A stretch of DNA of 64,000 nucleotides, from the NCBI GenBank assembly GCA_963662175.1, contig OY759221.1, positions 16,210,027-16,274,026 on the forward strand, given 5' to 3'. Every line of letters starts with the position of its first letter. Positions within the stretch are counted from its first letter, which is position 1. A program made the translations under genes and the position numbers. Source of the stretch: Aradus depressus. Its lineage: Eukaryota; Arthropoda; Insecta; Hemiptera; Aradidae. This document shows, one piece after another, positions 40,758 through 51,321 of the stretch. The notes beneath the pieces were generated by a model. It had not been told where the DNA came from. It was given only the letters and a program-made list of their open reading frames with translations, and ran no database searches.

Positions 40758-42016
40758 TGTAGCATGTCTACCCTATAGATAATGCTCAGAACTGGCGATG
40801 TCTATGAGAGGATCGCGATCGCTAGGAGCAAAGTATGGGTTGTGTGGTGTTGAATAAACGAGAATTGCATTTGGAAGAGAATGCTCGGAACCAATGATGC
40901 CTGCGAGAGAATCGCGATCGCTGGGAGCGAAAATAAAGAATAATAGAGACACAATGGAAAGGAAGCCAAGATAATTGTCTACATCCGGTGTATAAGGAAT
41001 AAGCAGTAAAGGTTTTTTTCTTACTCCAGGTTTTCACACAACTAGAGGCAGATGTTAATTGGTAATATGCGATTGGCTGGAAATAAAATGGGCGGAGTCC
41101 GACGACCAATCAAGTCTCGAGAACTGTCCCCTACCACGGTCGGATATCGGAAGCCACTCCCCGTTTTACTCATTCGTCGCTCATGTCTTGGCTGGTCACC
41201 ACGTTCTTTTTATATTGTACAATTGAGTTTAAATATGTGAATTAACTTTCTTCGTTCATGTCTTGGGTGATCACCACGTATCTTTTCTATAAGTAATATC
41301 AGTTAGAATATGTGAAATTAACTTTCTTCGCTCATGTCTTGGCTGGTCACCACGTCTTTTTATATTGTACAGTTGAGTTTAAATATGTGAATTGAGTCAC
41401 TCTGCGTCCATGTCTCGGGTGACCACCACGTATATTATCTGTTTTAATATCAGTTTGAATATGTGAAATAGTCAGTGAGATACACATTTTGAATTCGGAC
41501 GGTGCAAAGTCAGTGGGGGTGTAACTTCTGGTGTGCCCTCGAAACTACGCAGATCTTCAGGGACTATGTGAATAGACGATTTCTACGGGAAGTCCAGAAA
41601 GGGTGATCACGCCGTCATTCGCCATGGATATCGTATCGAGGTACCTCGTAATTAAGTTATAATTCAGTCCTTCAGACACACGGCCAAATTATATATATAT
41701 TCAATTGTTGTTTTGTAAATATGTTCTCATTAAAATAAATATGTTAAAGTTATAGGTTTGATTCATTTCATTCCCCCCCCACTCATGCTTCTTCTGGTTG
41801 ACAACAGTAATTAATTATTGTTAATTACTGATGTCAACTAACCGTTAGGATCTTGTAACCGTTCTTCCCGTGGGAGTGCTTTCAGCTATTCAGGCATTGT
41901 TTAATTAAAGTCGCGATTTAAATAATTTTCAAATTTAATAATTTTTCGATCTCAATTTTATTTATTTTATTAATTACGTGATTTGCACTCACACAGGGAG
42001 GGAGATTGGTTATAAT
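40758..42016 (+). repeat. 3' LTR
   Basis: Near-identical to the 5' LTR; differences seen are CTGGGAGCG for CTGGAAGCG and seven instead of eight T in one run. The 95-codon minus-strand and 62-codon plus-strand frames inside are duplicated non-coding LTR text. Confidence 0.95.
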
Positions 42017-42194
42017 ATATTATTTAAACAATTGTGAATACCTATTTATAAAAAACAAAAAAAATATAATTTATTTATTTAAGCACAACACCAGGATTAC
42101 TTATTTTCAAACTTGTACTAATGCAAGATTCATGTGCTAAAAAAAAAATTAAACATAAATAAAGCTAAAAATGTATTATTGTAATTATTATTAT

Positions 42195-42549
42195 TTTATT
42201 TGTAGGTTTATACAGAAGCTGGAGCAGGATGATGAGGAGCATGCTTGGAATAAAGATAAGTGACGGGATAAGAAACAGCGAGGTTCTACGGAAGGTGAGG
42301 CTAAGAAGCCTCCAGAAGGAAGAACTCTTGCTGAAGTGGAGATGGGCCGGGCATGAGACAAGGATGGATCCTCGACGATGGGCTAAAGTCTGCATGGAGT
42401 GGATTCTTAGAGACAGAAGAAGAGGAAAAGGAAGACCTGGACTGCGGTGGAGGGACAAGATGATGGAGAGAATAGGGGATGGATGGTGCCCAGAGGCCAG
42501 GAACAGAGAAACGTGGAACAAATGTGTAACAGTATTATTTAAGAAATAA
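42195..42549 (+). pseudogene. RTE/CR1-like LINE ORF2 C-terminus
   Basis: Reads SWSRMMRSMLGIKISDGIRN, SEVLRKVRLRSLQKEELLLK, WRWAGHETRMDPRRWAKVCM, EWILRDRRRGKGRPGLRWRD, then GWCPEARNRETWNK and stop. The order R-x-ML-G-x-x-x-x-D-x-I-R-N ... W-x-W-AGH-x-x-R-M ... GRP-x-x-RW-x-D ... A-x-x-R-x-x-W is the tail of many arthropod endonuclease/reverse-transcriptase LINEs. The frame is open over about 115 codons; everything upstream is missing. It begins just after a T-rich stretch ending TTTGTAG. Confidence 0.85.
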
Positions 42550-42693
42550 CCCTCATTTTTACTTTTGTTTTTATTTTATCTTGTTTTATTTTTATTCAAG
42601 AAGTGTTACGTTAAGAAGTTACGTACAACGTTAATTGTATAATTGTAGTGATAGAATAGATTATAGACAGGTGGAATAGGTATCTTCCATATA

Positions 42694-43137
42694 CAGTGTA
42701 AACTCCATTTAACGCCACTCCATTTAACGAAAACTCCCTGAAACATCGAAATTACATGAATCTGGTTGGTTTACCTTATTGTCCATACAATGATACACTC
42801 TATGTAGCATCACACCCAGTCTACATAACGACAACAATACGTCATTACTAAGCAATAAACAGTACTTTCAAGTTGCCCAAATTAATAAGAACTGCAGCTG
42901 TGTACGTTCTTTTGTTTGTTATTTTGTTGCTTTATTGTCTTGCGCGTATTTACCTCGACTGTCGGCATCATACGTACCGAAAATTCTAAGAAATCTTTTG
43001 TTTGTTGTGATTACCTTGCACGGCAAGTTGATCCCACAGTATCCCAAGATATGAATAAAATACATAAGAAAATACAATTAAAATACTGGAGCAGCAAAAA
43101 ACGTCAGACGAAGATAACAGACTATACGCAATAAGCG
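42694..43137 (+). pseudogene. pogo/Tigger element relic with transposase tail
   Basis: CAGTGTAAACTCCATTTAACG after TA (42692-42693) is a pogo-type left end. A frame ending at 43134 gives DPTVSQDMNKIHKKIQLKYW, then SSKKRQTKITDYTQ. The RQTKITDY-F ending is the usual C-terminus of Tigger transposases. The DDE core is deleted and I do not find the right inverted repeat, so the element is truncated. It is a different family from the 16.2-kb pogo, judging by the ends. Confidence 0.7.
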
Positions 43138-43539
43138 TTGTTATTTGTATCAATATTAATGTTTGTTGTTTGTAAATATTTCTTGTACTTACATGAAAAT
43201 CGGCACCGCAAACAGGAATATGTCGATTTTTAGTCCTTGAGTTCATTTTTGGACTTCTGAAAAAAAAAAAAAATCTATATAAATACATATATTGAAAATC
43301 TGTGTGTGGCTTTTGCCGGGTATCACGAAGTAAAACAGCAGAACGGACGGATGGTCTAAATTAGAAGCCCAAATATAATTTCAAAGAATTTGATGAGACC
43401 AGTTCAGACTAAATGCACTTTTACACGTCACGTCGTGGAGAAAGAGGAAAACTATGTTCTATGTTTTGTCTGAACATTATGCAGAAACTGTTGAAACTGT
43501 ATACACGAAACTTACAGAATATCTCAAGAATGATTTTTG

Positions 43540-44250
43540 AATTGTGGCTCCCCTTCGTCTTCCGCTGATTCAGCTGAAAACTAATAGGTGTCGTCCTTAT
43601 GAGACTTTAAATTTACATACATTTCGTGTCGATACTTTCATCACATCGGCAGTTAGAGTTGTTATGCTAATCCTCTCCCTAATCTCCAATACTTTTGGTC
43701 GATTTGGCTGAAAATCAATAGGTGTCGTCTTTAGAGGGTTCTGGATACATTCATTATATCGGCAGTTACAAGCATTGACATTTTTACTTCCCCGGCTATA
43801 CAAAGTATAGGAAAAGTTATGTAATCAGTCAAAAATTCGATGCGGAGTTTTCAACGGAATTTCATGTTTTCCGACCTTTAGATTCCAAATAAGAAAAAAA
43901 AAGGCTGTCTCTCTGCCTGTCTGTGAACACGATAACTCTCAATAGAATGAATATATCAACACAAAATTTTATATATGAATCTAAAACCCTCTAACGACGA
44001 CACTTCTTGATTTTCAGCCAAATTGACCGAAGGAAAGGGGGAGATTATGGGGAGGCTTAACTCAAAAACTGTAATAACTGCTGTTGTGATGAATGTATTG
44101 GCGCAAAATTTTATATGTGAATTCAAAACGCCTTAAAAACGACACTTATTAATTCTTAGTGGAATCGGCAGAAGGGAAGGGGGATCAGGGGGGCTCAATT
44201 TAAAAAACCCAATAACTGCCGACGTAATTAATTTATCGTCAAAAATTGGT
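43540..44250. repeat. Repeat B, about five units in both orientations
   Basis: 43.54-43.80 kb reads forward and, from the terminus TTTACTTCCCCGGCTATACA (43787-43806), 43.81-44.25 kb reads in the reverse orientation. The hairpin terminus is therefore the junction of two inverted arrays. Confidence 0.7.
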
Positions 44251-44749
44251 TCACCGAGGCCCGTTTTTGTTTTTATAGGAAACAAAAAACATCCTTGTTT
44301 TTTTTAAAAATAAATAAATAAAGGAGATAATGATTATAAAATTCTTAATACGAAATACATATACTAATACGATACAATACCGCTCCATCTTGTGAAATTT
44401 CCTACCAAAAATTGGTTGTCCATTTGACCGGAAACTTGTTGACAGACGGACAGACAAAAAGGCTTTTTGCAAAAAATCAGGTTTTTTGCATTCCGGGGAA
44501 TCAGTGAAATAAATTAGTTCCATCCCTCACTTGTGGAGTTGGAACGATGAAAGAGGTTATTTATGGATTTATTCATGGCCACCACTGCGGGGGACAGATA
44601 GACGTCAAACACTCGTTAATAGGGTTTGTGTATAGTCTTCCTACTACGGAGCCCTTCAAACTCAAGTCTGTACAACTCATCAACTTCTCTTTCCAGATCT
44701 GAGAAAAAAAAAGTAAACTAAATGTCTATAAGGAATATATCTAATTGTG

Positions 44750-45100
44750 AGGGCGCCGGTAGCTCAGTGGTAAGCGTGCTTGCCTTCTGAGCTCAAGGTC
44801 GTGGGTTCGTAACCCGACCGAGGCCCTTAGTTTATTTTATCTGGGAGGTAAAATAAACTTAAGCACGCCGTCCTTCGGATGAGACGTTAAGCGATGGTCC
44901 CGAGCCTGTACGATGTCAGGTACGTACTCGTTAAAAACCCCTACCCTAGGTAAATAAAAATTTAGAGTAGGCAAAATTTAGGACTCCCACAGTAGAGTCG
45001 GGCTCATGTCCACCAGAGTGACGAAAGAGCGCTCTGGTAATAGGCGATATGACCTCGTAGTTAAAGCCCGGGCATGAGTCATAAAACCTAACCTAACCTA
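44750..45100 (+). mobile_element. SINE-1 full length
   Basis: GGGCGCCGGTAGCTCAGTGG, box B GGGTTCGTAACCC (one change), body, tail AAAACCTAACCTAACCTA. No target duplication is obvious. Confidence 0.93.
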
Positions 45101-45211
45101 TTTCTAGTCGATGGATTCATTCTATCGGCAGTTATCATGTTCACAGACATTGGAGGTCGGAAAATATGAAATACCGTTGAAAACTCCTCAATAATTTTAT
45201 CCGATTATATA

Positions 45212-45290
45212 GTTAGTTAGTTATTATGACTCATGCCCGGGCTTTAACTACAAGGTCATATCGCCTACTACCAGAGCGCTCTTTCGTCAC
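45212..45290 (-). mobile_element. SINE-1, 3' end only
   Basis: GTTAGTTAGTTATTATGACTC to GCTCTTTCGTCACTT: only the tail-proximal 79 bp, abutting the Jockey fragment. Confidence 0.85.
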
Positions 45291-45299
45291 TTCATGAAT

Positions 45300-45790
45300 G
45301 AACATTATATAACAAGGAAATATGAGCAGGGTAACAATAAACATGATACTCTTGAAGAAGCGGCTGGTCAGCACCACCACCTCCTCTGGCAGGAGGTCAC
45401 GAGGCCAGTGTCGATTCAGTCGTCGAGGGGAGCTGCCCGGCAAAGACCGGACCGACATTGCTTCTACCAGTGCAATCGGTTATGTCGTGACCTTGTTGTA
45501 CTTTGTGTATAATTGTTGTCTAACTTCTTAAATGTTAGTCTGGGCTTTGTGTAATTGTTCGAAGGATTTTATTTTAAATAGCTTGAATTATTTTGGTGTG
45601 TGAGGACTTAGCTGAACGCCATATGTCCAGATAGATCTGATAATGGTCTTGTAGACACTCAGTTTGAGGTTGTGGCGAAGTTGAGGTCGATTGTCTAGTA
45701 GTCTTTTGAGCAGTCCAAATCGCTGATTCATTTTCTGCCGAGTAACATGTTTGTTCCAGGTCATAAGTAATGTATAAATCGTAATTCATA
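45300..45790 (-). pseudogene. Jockey-like LINE ORF2 C-terminus
   Basis: Minus strand: TWNKHVTRQKMNQRFGLLKR, LLDNRPQLRHNLKLSVYKTI, IRSIWTYGVQL, then frameshifts, KILRTITQSPD, and a last part SPRRLNRHWPRDLLPEE. Same family as the 18.5- and 32.3-kb fragments (HWPRDLL end). Several frameshifts and deletions, more decayed than the others. Confidence 0.85.
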
Positions 45791-45862
45791 GCAACGAACT
45801 TTAAAATATGCATTATTTATTTGTAGTTTTTTTGGAAAATTATAAAAATGCAAAAATAATAA

Positions 45863-46525
45863 CAAGATTTCTTATACCAAAAACGCTTACAGATCACTCT
45901 CTCTCCCCTTCCCCTTCTCGAAATCATTTCATTTTGTCTCTTTGTACAGCGTTATCTTGAGAGTAGACATTCTTATATCCAGTAATGCCAGTATGAAATA
46001 ATTTTGAGAGTGGGGAGAGATCTGTAAGCATGGTTGGTATAAGTCCTCTAATGGCCTCATCACATATATTTGAATATATAATTACTTAGATATATTCCTT
46101 ATAGACATTTAGTTTACATTCTTCGGGGGGCTATATTTTTTGTTGTATTGATCCTATCTCAAATATGAGGACTTATAAGCGATTGGAAATTTTATGAGGA
46201 ACAATTTTTGTAAGAATTAATTTTTCGATAGGACTAATCGTTTTTGGATAAATCAAGGAAACGTCTAAAAATATGAGTTTCAAAACTACATTTCAAAATT
46301 ATACAAAATCATATAAATTATGTATTATAATATTCTCTACAACTATTACTTGAAATGATTTGTTGATTAGGTCATAGACAAGCTGTATCTTGTAAAATGT
46401 AGTTAGGTCCCAGGGGAAAGTGGTCTCAATTTTCGTTCGATTTCGGCCAAAATATAATCAGAGCTAAGTTAAAAAGATATGACCCCTTCATTCCAAATTT
46501 CAAGTTCATGGCTACAATCGTTTTA
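45863..46525. repeat. Duplicated block A (partner 19671-20340), with MITE-D
   Basis: 45863-46063 is MITE-D copy 3 with a truncated left end (starts AGATTTCTTATACCAA). The following 460 bp match 19.87-20.34 kb almost base for base. Confidence 0.85.
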
Positions 46526-46613
46526 CTACTGTTAATGAAGAAAGGAAAGGAAATATTTTAGAACAAACAAATTCTTAACTGTAAAGCCAGGGGGATTTTC
46601 TAGTTCGAATTCC

Positions 46614-46956
46614 GAGGGCGCCGGTAGCTCAGTGGTATGCGTGCTTGCCTTCTGAGCTCAAGGTCGTGGGTTCGAAACCCGGCCTAGGCCCTTAGTTTAT
46701 TTTATCTGGAAGGTGAAATAAACTTGAGCACGCCGTTCTTCGGATGGGACGTTAAGCGATGGTCCCGAGCCTGTAAGATGTTAGGTACTCGTTAAAGACC
46801 CCTGCCCTAAATGAATAAAAATTTAGGGTAGGCAGAATTTAGGACTCCCACAGTAGAGTCGGGCTCATGTCCACCAGAGTGACAAAAGAGTGCTCTGGTA
46901 GTAGGCGATGTGACCTCGTTGTTAAAGCCCAGGCATGAGTCATAAAACCTAACCTA
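46614..46956 (+). mobile_element. SINE-1 full length
   Basis: GAGGGCGCCGGTAGCTCAGTGG (box A exact), GGGTTCGAAACCC (box B exact), body, tail CATAAAACCTAACCTA. Intact internal Pol III promoter. Confidence 0.93.
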
Positions 46957-47139
46957 TAAATTATGTATTTTAATATTCTCTACATTGAAAATATTTTTGA
47001 TTAGGTCATAGACATAAGCTGTATCTTGTAAAATGTAGTTAGGTCATGCCGAGTAATGCCAGTGTGAAATAATTTTGTGAAGGGAGAAAGAATGTGATCT
47101 GTTAGCGTGGTTGGTATAAGAAAGTAATGGCCACATCAC
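46957..47139. repeat. Repeated block A remnant plus MITE-D half
   Basis: 46.96-47.04 kb again contains TATTCTCTAC, TTGATTAGGTCATAGAC and TGTATCTTGTAAAATG, a third partial copy of block A. It is followed by the right half of MITE-D ending AATGGCCACATCACA at 47139. Confidence 0.7.
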
Positions 47140-47249
47140 AATTTTTTTTTTTTTTTTCAAATTTTTAAACTGGAGGTCGGAAAACATGAAATTTTGATGA
47201 AAACTCCGCATCGAAAATTTTGACAGATTACACAGTATAGCGGGGGGAG

Positions 47250-47325
47250 TAAAACCTAAGGGCCTTAGTCGGGTTTTGAACCCGTGATCTTCAGTTCGTA
47301 GGCAAGCACGCTCTGAACTACCAGC
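47250..47325 (-). mobile_element. SINE-1 head fragment
   Basis: AAGGGCCTTAGTCGGGTTTTG, GATCTTCAGTTCG and GGCAAGCACGC match the tRNA-like head; box A is deleted. Confidence 0.7.
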
Positions 47326-47329
47326 CCTA

Positions 47330-48360
47330 GTCCTTATTATATTGGGTTAGACACAAATTTCGCAATACCCAGGGGCTAATGTACTACAAACAACAACAAC
47401 AACAAATAAAAAAGAGAAGGGGGAAGCAAGAAAGCTGATGACGTAACTGATTTAGAACTAAATCGAACACAAACAGAACCGATATTATCATTTGGGAACA
47501 TAGTTATTTTCAGTGGTCTGACGTCAGTTGGATCTGTCTACATTGAACACCTACCTCTATCACACACAGACACACGCCCCCGCAAGGTAAAACACAAACT
47601 GCTCAATAATCTATATTGGTAAATATGTATTTTGGATTATGAGGGCATTTTGGGATCCACTGTGGGCTCTGCTTACACAAAGGATTTGCGTAATATGAGA
47701 ATTTCTCGTTGGAGTGAAAGGAATGATAGTGGGCAGTAAATGATTCCTATTTTTGTATATCTTATTACTTCACCAGCTAAACGAGTAATAGAGCAAGTTA
47801 TATAATCGGTCAGAAATTCAATGTTCTGTTTTTAGCGCAATTTCATGTTTTCCGACTCCGAGATTACATAAGCGCAAAAAAAAAGGATGTGTTAGTTATT
47901 GTCACGGGACTTTATTTACGAGATCATACAACTCCCACTACCGATTGGTCAGTGCTTTAGGGTCTCAGGAAGGCTATCTTTCAGTAAACTGACATCGAAA
48001 AACTCCGACTGCTAGCTCAAATTCTCCACAATAGCAATAGAAATTTTAGGATTTTACTTGGAGGGTTTAGGTATGTGTTTTGTCCTGAAAGTGTTTGCAG
48101 GCTCTGTAACTTCGGACGAATAGGACAACCTCATACACTTTTTGTTGTATTGTCCCTCTTTGTGTATCCCCAGGCAAGCATTTCTCCACAATTATCTCAC
48201 CAATAGATCAGAATACGACTAAAAACCAATTGTGCATTTTTTAAATAATTTAGAAATAATAATTTGTTAGAAAAATTTAATTTTTTCTAAGTTAATAGAA
48301 TAATATAATTTAATTTGTTGCTTGTAAGTTGGATATAAACATTTTTATATTTTATTTCGT
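47330..48360. other. No gene recognised
   Basis: A repeat B terminus in reverse lies at 47.76-47.88 kb (ACTTCACCAGCTAAACG, TTTCATGTTTTCCGACTCC). 48.05-48.19 kb (TGTCCTGAAAGTGTTTGCAG, CTCATACAC..TTGTATTGTCCC) could be a decayed LINE tail but I cannot confirm it. Confidence 0.4.
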
Positions 48361-48677
48361 GAGGGCGCCGGTAGCTCAGTGGTATGCGTGCTTGTCTTCT
48401 GAGCTCAAGAACGTAGGTTCGTAATCCGACCGAGGCCCTTAGTTCATTTTAACCGGGAGGTAAATAAACTTAAGCACGCCGTCCTCGAGCCTGTACGATG
48501 TCAGGTACGGTCTGGACCATCTGTATGGTCGGGACCATCGCTTAACGTCCCATCCGAAGGACGGCGTGCTTAAGTTTATTTTACCTCCTAGATAAAATAA
48601 ACTAAAGGGCCTCGGTCGGGTTTCAAACCCACGATCTTGAGCTCAGGTGACAAGCACGCATACCACTGAGCGCCCTC
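48361..48677. mobile_element. Head-to-head inverted SINE-1 pair
   Basis: 48363-48520 is SINE-1 head and proximal body on plus; 48521-48677 is the same part on minus. The outer ends are GAGGGCGCC and GGCGCCCTC, with two tRNA-like promoters facing each other. The transcript would fold on itself over about 150 bp. Confidence 0.9.
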
Positions 48678-48704
48678 ATTTAATTAGGTTAATTCAAAAA
48701 ATTT

Positions 48705-48785
48705 TATTTATCAGACTGCCTGATGATGAGAGCAATCTGTGAGAGGTCAGACTACATCTTATTTGACAACCTGTGAGACACCTAT
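48705..48785 (+). ncRNA. Decayed hammerhead-like motif
   Basis: CTGCCTGATGATGAGAGCAA shares the left part of motif 1 and then joins AATCTGTGAGAGGTC, so the GAAA and stem III are deleted. Homologous to 278-400 but not functional. Confidence 0.6.
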
Positions 48786-48835
48786 TAAATTTTCGCGAAA
48801 CCGGCCGAGAGAGAGAGGGAGAGATCAAATGAAGA

Positions 48836-49062
48836 GGGCTCGACACAAAAAACCCTACCAACTGTTCGTGTAATGAATGTATCGACACAAAAAACCCTAC
48901 CAATTGTTCGTGTAATGAATGTATCGACACAAAAACCCTACCAACTGTTTGTGTAATGAATGTATCGACACAAAAAAACCCTACCAACTGTTTGTGTAAT
49001 GAATGTATCGACACAAAAAAAACCTACCAACTGTTTGTGTAATGAATGTATCGACACAAAAT
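48836..49062. repeat. 52-bp minisatellite, about five copies
   Basis: Units read ATCGACACAAAAAACCCTAC, CAACTGTT and GTGTAATGAATGT. This is a tandem amplification of one repeat B segment; A-run length varies between copies. The minus-strand ORF over it is a by-product. Confidence 0.92.
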
Positions 49063-49242
49063 TTAGTATGAGGATTCAGAAGCCCCTATGCACATAATCT
49101 ATTGAGTTTTAGCCAAAAATAGTGGATTATTTTTAAAGGGAGAGCGAAAACTTATTGATTAAGATTGATAATTGATTACTTATTATTATTTTATTCAATA
49201 ATAGTGGTACTTTAGAAGTTATTCAATACAAACATCAATATC

Positions 49243-49422
49243 TTAGGTAAGTCTCATTATAATAAACGTACAACACACTCCTAAGAAGAGATTATGTCGG
49301 ATTTCAACAGATGTGATCACAGGTGAAGAATTTAGAAAATCGGATTATCCTACAATTCTGAATGAGGAGATTACATGTATTCTGAAGAGATTAAAACCGC
49401 CCGAGCCAGTCTACAGTGTATA
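49243..49422 (+). pseudogene. Unrecognised coding-like fragment
   Basis: A plus-strand frame reads TPKKRLCRISTDVITGEEFR, KSDYPTILNEEITCILKRLK and PPEPVYSV before a stop. Residue usage is protein-like. GCATTGAATGCTTAGGTCCC just after it (49465-49484) is nearly repeated in reverse at 15270-15290, so it may be part of a retroelement. No family assigned. Confidence 0.35.
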
Positions 49423-49945
49423 GGGACTAGGGCCAGTAAGGAGGTGGCTAAGGGCTTAAAAGCATTGAATGCTTAGGTCCCTAAGTTTTGTTTCTAAGGT
49501 CCAGAAAATCGAGTTTTCTGAACTGTTAATGGAACTACAGTAGTTCCACTAGGTATATTTCTTCCAACTCCATAAAGACTCTTTGCCCGATATCAAAATT
49601 TAATTTAATATAATTTTAATATCTCTTTTTACTGATTTCTTCTATTGATATTTGCAAATTATGCAGAAATAATAAAATAATCAAAATAAAAAAATTGGGG
49701 TTTCATATTCAAAGACATTATTTGATTCAAAGCTTTCATTTTTATTTTTTTGGCAGAGTTCCTCCTCGGATATCCTTTTTAAGGTCTGTTAAATCTACGT
49801 TTTATCATTATTTTTATTATTTATAAAATAATTTATTATATTTCTCTTGGGTTTTCCTATTATGTATTGATTTTTTCATTTATTTATATATTTTTTATAG
49901 TTATTATTATTTTGATTTCTTTCTTTTTTCTATATTTCGCACATA

Positions 49946-49998
49946 GTCACCTGATGAAGGGACGTAAGAACGTCTCGAAATGTCGTCCTGAAAAAGAC
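49946..49998 (+). ncRNA. Hammerhead-ribozyme-like motif 4
   Basis: CTGATGA (49951-49957), A, stem II GGGACGT-AAGA-ACGTCTC (seven pairs including one G:U), GAA, stem III ATGT, cleavage-position C giving the favoured GUC, then GT pairing with AC, and a distal GTC/GAC helix. The strongest stem II in the window. Confidence 0.65.
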
Positions 49999-50224
49999 AC
50001 TCCCGGAAATGTTATAAAAAATTATTATCTTATATTTAATTAATTTAAAAAAATTATCTACTATATTTTATTAAGATTATTATTTTTGTACTCATATTTT
50101 CAAATATTTATTTACACATTTCATTTTATTTTTTAATAGTATTATTTATTCTAATCCATTTGTGTCAGACTCTAAGAGTTAATATCTGTTTATGGTAGAT
50201 GTTTGCTAGCGACTGTAGAATTCA

Positions 50225-50268
50225 AAACTCTGGGGGTATTTGACTGACCCTCAATACCCCCAGAGTTT
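50225..50268. repeat. Perfect 16-bp inverted repeat
   Basis: AAACTCTGGGGGTATT (50225-50240) and AATACCCCCAGAGTTT (50253-50268) are exact complements with a 12-nt loop TGACTGACCCTC. Loop and right arm also occur singly at 11.72-11.75 kb after hammerhead motif 3. Confidence 0.9.
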
Positions 50269-50479
50269 CTGTTTATGTGTCTAATTTATAAGCTATCTTA
50301 ATGTATAAATTCTTACGACGTATCCAATTCTTATGTTTATTATTTATCTTATTTCCTATTATGTGGCCGTTTGAAATTCTGGAGTACCACATTTCATATA
50401 AAATTTGTCTGAAATATTATATGAACTATTTATGATTTAATGCATATTATATAATAGGTGACCTCTTTGTAATATTTAA

Positions 50480-50880
50480 TGTTTAAGTTTTCGCTCTCCC
50501 TCTGAAATCAAATTACCGGTTTGGTTGAAAATTTATAGGTGTCTTCATTGAGGTTTGATTGATCTTCATATTAAATTTCGTGCTTTTGAATACACCTCAT
50601 CTGGCCGATTTGGCCGATTCAGCTGAAAATTGATGGCTACCATTCTTATGAGGTTTTTACATATGAAATTTCGTGTCGATACCTACATTACTGCGGCAGT
50701 TATTGACATTTTTGTTTCCACCTTTCTTTTGGCCAATTTGAATGGAAATCAATAGGAGTTATCGTGTTCACGGACATAAGACAGAAGAATTTTATCTTTC
50801 ATTTTTGGAATCAAGGGATTGGAAAAGGTGAAATTCCTAAGAAAACTTAACATCAAGTATTCTGACCCACTACATAATAT
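50480..50880. repeat. Repeat B units
   Basis: TTTTCGCTCTCCCTCTG, GGTTGAAAATTTATAGGTG, TTTCGTGTCGATACC, CGGCAGTTATTGAC and the GTGTTCACGGACA phrase. Confidence 0.65.
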
Positions 50881-51012
50881 CGTATATAAAATATCGCTGA
50901 TATTGGTTTTTGAAATATTAATCTTGTTATTTGAAATTCAAAACCAGAAATGTGCATAATATTGAAGAAAAACCCTTAATAGTTTTCTAAATCTCTTCTC
51001 TATCGTAAAAAC

Positions 51013-51215
51013 GTATAAAAATAGCTCAGAGGTAGAGTGAATATTGAACTCAAGATCGCGGGTTCGAAACCCGGCCGAGGTTTTTAGGTTTTTTATCTCG
51101 GAGGTGAAAAAGCCTTGAGCACGCCGTTAAGCGATAATCCCGATGTATAGTCGGATATTATCCTCGGTCTGGTCGTAGGCGATATAACCTAGTTAAAGCC
51201 CAGGCATGAATCATA
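51013..51215 (+). mobile_element. SINE-1 subfamily copy, deleted
   Basis: TAGCTCAGAGGTAGAGTGAA (box A), GATCGCGGGTTCGAAACCC (box B), GGTGAAAAAGCCTTGAGCACG, then a shortened body and CCCAGGCATGAATCATAAC. Belongs with the 26.95-27.38 kb subfamily. Confidence 0.85.
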
Positions 51216-51321
51216 ACTATAAAAATCGTCTGAAAATCAAAATTTTGAAGTGAAATTACTCCATTAGTATCGGGGTTTTCTAGACATTTTTTTGACTTTT
51301 CTAAATTCCGTCATTAATCAA

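Larger units (their letters stand above)
36371..42016 (+). mobile_element. LTR retrotransposon, complete ends, non-autonomous
   Basis: Two LTRs of 1260 and 1259 bp enclose 3.1 kb of internal sequence. ATAT lies on both outer sides (36367-36370 and 42017-42020), a 4-bp target duplication; reading TATAT as 5 bp is also possible. A lysine-tRNA primer-binding site abuts the 5' LTR and a purine tract abuts the 3' LTR. By eye I find only one substitution and one T-run length change between the LTRs, so the insertion is recent. Reverse transcriptase, protease and RNase H are missing, so it must have moved using enzymes from a relative. Ty3/gypsy affinity is inferred from the integrase-tail similarity. 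Confidence 0.95.

Noticed and set aside
42165..42521. 118-codon minus-strand ORF
   Set aside because: It is antisense to the RTE/CR1-like LINE C-terminus, whose residues match a known family pattern.
46614..46700. Intact tRNA gene
   Set aside because: Box A and box B are exact, but the acceptor arm does not pair, the 3' part continues into the SINE body, and some 20 copies share it. It is a SINE head.
48836..49062. Coding repeat protein on the minus strand
   Set aside because: The frame is a by-product of a 52-bp tandem repeat derived from repeat B; unit length shifts with the A-run length.
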